A stretch of 6,826 bases of DNA, from assembly GCA_020348765.1 (NCBI GenBank), contig CP070753.1, positions 1,401,043-1,407,868 on the forward strand, written 5' to 3'. The stretch comes from Burkholderiales bacterium. GTDB taxonomy: Bacteria; Pseudomonadota; Gammaproteobacteria; Burkholderiales; Burkholderiaceae_E. The notes beneath the pieces are model-generated. The model was not told the origin of the DNA and did no database searches. It worked only from the letters and a program-made list of their open reading frames with translations. Shown here one piece after another: positions 4,302 through 6,826 of this stretch (its first letter is position 1; each line of letters opens with the position of its first letter). Position numbers and translations under genes: made by a program.

Positions 4302-5948
4302 TCAATCGCGCGCGGCGAGCGTCGCGGTGATATCGCGCAGCGCCTTCTTGTCGACCTTGCCGACGTTGGTCAGCGGCAGCGCCTCGGTGATCTCGAGCCG
4401 TTCCGGCAGCTTGAAGCGCGCGATGCGCCGTTCGTCGCTGAGGAACTTCGTCAGCGACTCGAGCGTCAGGCTCGCGCCGGGCCGCAGCACGACCCAGGCG
4501 CAGCCCTTCTCGCCGAGCCGCGCGTCCGGCATCGCGACCAACGCACAGTTGGCGACCGCCGGATGGGCAAGCATGTGATTCTCGACCTCCTCCGAGCTGA
4601 TCTTCTCGCCGCCGCGGTTGATGCAGTCCTTGATCCGCCCGTCGACCACGACATTGCCCGAAGGGTGCAAGCGGGCCAGGTCGCCGGACTTGTAGAAGCC
4701 GTCGGCGCTGAACGCTTTCGCGTTGTGCTCGGCCGCCCGGTAGTAGCCCCGGATCGTGTACGGGCCACGGCACCACAGCTCGCCGACTGCGCCGGGCTCG
4801 ACCTCGGCGCCGCTATCCGGGTCCACGATGCGGAACTCGTCATCGGGCAGGATCAGCCGCCCCTGGGTCTCGATCTTGACTTCCTCCGGGTCGTCCAGCC
4901 GGGTGTAGAACAGCGGCCCCTCGGCCATGCCGAGCACCTGCTGCAGATCGCACCCGAGCTCGCGCCGCACCCGCATGCCGACCTCCGGGTTGAGCTTCGA
5001 GCCGCCGGTGATCACCGTGCGCAGCGCGCTCAGGTCGTGCGACTTGCGCCTGGGGTGATCGAGCAGGCCGAGCACCATGGTCGGCACACCGACGAAGTGG
5101 GTCACCCGGTGGCGCTGCATCATCTCGATGACATGGTCCGGCGCCGGGCTCGACAGCAGCAGCTCGCGGCCGCCGCGCGAAAGCGTCCCGAGCAGACCCG
5201 GGCAGCCGAGCGCGAAGTTGTGCCCCTGCGGGATGGCGATGAGCAGGACCGTGTCGGCGCCCAGACCGCAGACCTCGGCGCAGCGCAGGAAGTTGACCGC
5301 GTAGTCGTTGTGCGTGCGCGGAATCAGCTTCGGGACGCCGGTGGTGCCGCCCGACAGCAGCAGCAGTGCCGGCAGCGACGGGTCGGGCCGCGGCAGCACG
5401 TCGGCCGCGATGCGCTCCTCGATCGGGTCCTCGAGCAGCGCCGCGATGCCGCGGAATCCCTTGCGCGGTTCGCCGCCGCCCACCAGCACCAGGCGCAACG
5501 ACGGGCAGTCCTGGGCGACCGCTTGCGCCAGCGCCTGTCCGTCGATGTCCCGCAACCGGTCGCCGACCACGTAGCAGGTCGCCTCGGCATGCCGCGCGAA
5601 GTGGCCGATCTCGGCCTCGCGGTGCGGCGGCAGCGCCATGATCGGGATGCCGCCGGCCCTGACGATGCCGAGGAACGCGATCACCGCTTCCGGCGTGTTC
5701 GGCAGGTGCAGCACCACGCGGTCGTACAGGGCCAGGCCGAGCGCTCTCAGGTGCAGCGCCAGCCGCTGCGAGAGCCGGTCCAGCCGCTTGTACGTGAAAC
5801 TGCGCCCGTCGTCCGCGACCAGGGCGGTCCGATCCGCATGCGCGGCGAACGCTTCGGCCAGGACCTCGCCGAGCGTGCGGTCCTGCCAATGCCCCGCGGC
5901 GCGGTAACGCGCGGCGAACTCGGCCGGCCAGGTGACGAAGCCGTCCAT
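4302..5948 (-). CDS. EntE/DhbE-type aryl-AMP ligase, predicted salicylate-activating
   Basis: A 548-residue ANL-superfamily adenylating enzyme, close along its length to EntE/DhbE (about 540 residues), starting MDGFVTWPAEFAARYRAAGHWQ as that family does. Motifs in order: phosphate loop SGGTTGVPK (199-207), substrate-side HNFALGCPG (243-251), GMAEGPLFYTR (340-350), SGDL (421-424), and NVGKVDKK with the C-terminal catalytic Lys531. With an offset of +9 from DhbE, the pocket has Asn244, Cys249 and Leu346; Cys and Leu there are reported for salicylate activators, whereas 2,3-dihydroxybenzoate activators have Ser and Val. Ser317 stands where DhbE has Ala308. No NRPS or carrier protein is nearby and the next gene is an aryl-CoA monooxygenase, so the product is probably salicyl-CoA (or salicyl-AMP passed to CoA elsewhere), comparable to SdgA/SdgB. 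The start at 5948 has a perfect AGGAGG 7 bases upstream; a longer frame to 6077 adds low-complexity sequence and is rejected. Confidence 0.93.
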   Translation of the reverse strand: MDGFVTWPAEFAARYRAAGHWQDRTLGEVLAEAFAAHADRTALVADDGRSFTYKRLDRLSQRLALHLRALGLALYDRVVLHLPNTPEAVIAFLGIVRAGGIPIMALPPHREAEIGHFARHAEATCYVVGDRLRDIDGQALAQAVAQDCPSLRLVLVGGGEPRKGFRGIAALLEDPIEERIAADVLPRPDPSLPALLLLSGGTTGVPKLIPRTHNDYAVNFLRCAEVCGLGADTVLLIAIPQGHNFALGCPGLLGTLSRGGRELLLSSPAPDHVIEMMQRHRVTHFVGVPTMVLGLLDHPRRKSHDLSALRTVITGGSKLNPEVGMRVRRELGCDLQQVLGMAEGPLFYTRLDDPEEVKIETQGRLILPDDEFRIVDPDSGAEVEPGAVGELWCRGPYTIRGYYRAAEHNAKAFSADGFYKSGDLARLHPSGNVVVDGRIKDCINRGGEKISSEEVENHMLAHPAVANCALVAMPDARLGEKGCAWVVLRPGASLTLESLTKFLSDERRIARFKLPERLEITEALPLTNVGKVDKKALRDITATLAARD

Positions 5949-5955
5949 CTCTCGA

Positions 5956-5961
5956 CCTCCT
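5956..5961 (-). promoter_or_regulatory. Consensus ribosome binding site of the ligase gene
   Basis: The minus strand reads AGGAGG at 5961-5956, 7 bases before the ATG at 5948-5946. It fixes the ligase start there rather than at the further upstream ATG at 6077, and it marks the first gene of the operon as efficiently translated. Confidence 0.85.
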
Positions 5962-5968
5962 GCGGGCG

Positions 5969-5981
5969 CCCGTGTCACGGG
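5969..5981. promoter_or_regulatory. Perfect 13-bp dyad upstream of the ligase ribosome binding site
   Basis: CCCGTG-T-CACGGG is a perfect palindrome with 6-bp arms, 7 bases upstream of the AGGAGG site. An overlapping palindrome GGGCGCCC lies at 5964-5971. It could be a repressor operator, or in RNA a short 5' leader hairpin close to the ribosome site. I see no convincing sigma-70 promoter for the ligase operon on the minus strand between here and 6143; a weak CATAAG-type -10 near 6107-6102 lacks a good -35. Confidence 0.3.
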
Positions 5982-6079
5982 GCCGCCGCGTCCCTGCCGC
6001 GGTGGGCTCGGGGCCGCGTATCCCATCGGGAACATCGTCGGCGACCCCCGTCGGTCGAGGCCGCCCCGACCCTCCACGC

Positions 6080-6109
6080 TTGCGCGAATGGCGCGAAATT
6101 GCTTATGCT
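6080..6109 (+). promoter_or_regulatory. Candidate rightward promoter for the secreted dehydrogenase gene
   Basis: TTGCGC at 6080-6085 and TATGCT at 6104-6109 are separated by 18 bases, in the most AT-rich part of the divergent region. This predicts a start near 6116 and a leader of about 28 bases. The spacer carries a 9-bp direct repeat, GCGCGAATG at 6082-6090 and GCGCGAAAT at 6091-6099, which could be a regulator site. The -35 match is weak. Confidence 0.4.
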
Positions 6110-6143
6110 CTCACGGCTTATACCAAACAGAGAGGAGGAGGCA

Positions 6144-6826
6144 ATGCGTTTCGTTTACTCGACCCTGGTAGCCGCTGCCTCGGCGGCGGTCCTGATGGGC
6201 ACGGCGTCCGCACAGTCGAACCTGGAGCGGATGCTGAACGTGCAGACGACCGGCACCTCGTTTGCCGCGAAGTTGATCGATCAGACCGGACCGAAAGCCG
6301 AAAACATCAAGAAGAATCTGGAGCGCGTCAGGCTGCCTGCCGGATTCAAGATCAGCCTCTATGCGATCGTCCCCGACGCCCGGCACATGGCGGTCGCGCC
6401 GCAGGGCACTGTCATGTGGGTGGGAACCCGCAAGGTCAGCGTCTACACGGTCACCGACCGTGACCGCGACCGCGTCGCCGACGAAGTGGAGGCGTTTGCC
6501 CCGCCGCTCGACTGGAAGGTGCCGAACGGGGTCTGCATTTCCAAGGACGGCTTCCTGTTCACCGTCGAGGCCAACCGCGTGCTGGTGTTCCCTGCGGCCG
6601 AGTTCTTCTGGGAAAACCCGGACGTCGCGGTCGGAATCGTCGTCCCCGAAGGAGAGCTGGTCCCGGCTTCGGAAGTCAGCTACAACCACGGCGCGCGCGT
6701 CTGTCGCGTCGGACCGGACAACAAGCTCTACATCTCGCTCGGCCAGCCGTACAACGTGCCGCCGAAGGCCAAGTCGGACCTGTACAAGCAGTGGGGCATC
6801 GGCGGCATCATCCGCATGAACCGCGA
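6144..6826 (+). CDS. Secreted PQQ-dependent sugar dehydrogenase-like beta-propeller protein (N-terminal part)
   Basis: An ATG at 6144 with AGGAGG at 6133-6138 (5 bases ahead) opens a frame that runs off the right edge with 227 codons seen. Residues 1-23 are a Sec signal peptide (MRFVYSTLVAAASAAVLMGT, then ASA before Q24), so the protein is exported, probably to the periplasm. The mature part shows LPAGFKISLYA (64-74), MAVAPQGTVMWVGTR (82-96), VPNGV (127-131) and SYNHGARVCRVGPDNKLYIS (179-198). This is the pattern of the glucose/sorbosone dehydrogenase family, where the His and downstream Arg of NHxxxR (here His182, Arg185) face the PQQ and substrate. The family oxidises aldoses or related alcohols and passes electrons to the respiratory chain. 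The C-terminal half is missing, so some cytochrome c fusions cannot be excluded. It is divergent from the ligase operon and has no evident metabolic link to it. Confidence 0.88.
   Translation, partial: MRFVYSTLVAAASAAVLMGTASAQSNLERMLNVQTTGTSFAAKLIDQTGPKAENIKKNLERVRLPAGFKISLYAIVPDARHMAVAPQGTVMWVGTRKVSVYTVTDRDRDRVADEVEAFAPPLDWKVPNGVCISKDGFLFTVEANRVLVFPAAEFFWENPDVAVGIVVPEGELVPASEVSYNHGARVCRVGPDNKLYISLGQPYNVPPKAKSDLYKQWGIGGIIRMNR

Noticed and set aside
4840..5889. 349-codon minus-strand frame
   Set aside because: It lies wholly within the ligase gene in another frame and has shadow composition; the ligase frame carries all the adenylation motifs.
4302..5948. Siderophore (aryl-capped NRPS) biosynthesis role for the ligase
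   Set aside because: No isochorismate enzymes, aryl carrier protein or NRPS lies in the window, and the downstream genes are aryl-CoA flavoenzymes; not excluded by genes outside the window.
5949..6077. N-terminal extension of the ligase by 43 residues from the ATG at 6077
   Set aside because: The extension is Gly/Pro/Arg-rich, crosses the dyad and the AGGAGG site, and matches nothing in the EntE family; the ATG at 5948 has a perfect ribosome site and the family's usual N-terminus.
1..6826. CRISPR arrays, tRNA or rRNA genes, insertion sequences
   Set aside because: No regularly spaced repeats with unique spacers, no cloverleaf or rRNA sequence, and no transposase-like frame or terminal inverted repeats were seen.

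Overview
The window is about 6.8 kb of GC-rich bacterial DNA, densely coding, with many spurious open frames opposite the real genes. Codon use, consensus Shine-Dalgarno sites (AGGAGG) and a Sec-exported dehydrogenase of Gram-negative type suggest a high-GC proteobacterium. A betaproteobacterium is my best guess, but this is inference and no marker gene is present.

Layout: positions 1-92 hold the start of a leftward gene cut by the edge, perhaps a Kup-type potassium transporter. Positions 93-304 are non-coding and include an AT-rich island at about 145-190. Positions 305-5948 are one leftward gene set, read from right to left: an EntE/DhbE-type aryl-AMP ligase (5948-4302), a salicylyl-CoA 5-hydroxylase-like FAD monooxygenase (4181-3054), an Old Yellow Enzyme/2,4-dienoyl-CoA reductase-type flavoenzyme (2909-933), an unrecognised 138-residue protein (936-520) and a 72-residue two-knuckle zinc-ribbon or rubredoxin-like protein (523-305). 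The last three genes overlap by 4 bp each (GTGA, ATGA). The two upstream gaps (4182-4301 and 2910-3053) are longer and carry short repeats. Positions 5949-6143 are a divergent control region, and from 6144 a secreted, PQQ-dehydrogenase-like beta-propeller protein runs rightward off the window.

How the genes may work together: the ligase carries the pocket residues reported for salicylate activators rather than 2,3-dihydroxybenzoate activators (Cys and Leu at the DhbE 240 and 337 positions). It would activate salicylate or a close analogue as the AMP ester or CoA thioester. The monooxygenase would hydroxylate the ring of the CoA ester, giving gentisyl-CoA if it acts like SdgC. The OYE-type flavoenzyme could then reduce the hydroxylated ring, as the fused 2-aminobenzoyl-CoA monooxygenase/reductase of Azoarcus does. 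Here the two activities are separate proteins, the reductase carries an extra FAD/NAD(P)H module, and two small coupled proteins accompany them. No ring-cleavage dioxygenase, thioesterase or dedicated CoA-transfer enzyme is visible, so the end of the pathway is open. The best candidate for something undescribed is this five-gene salicyl-CoA hydroxylase/reductase operon with its two small partners.
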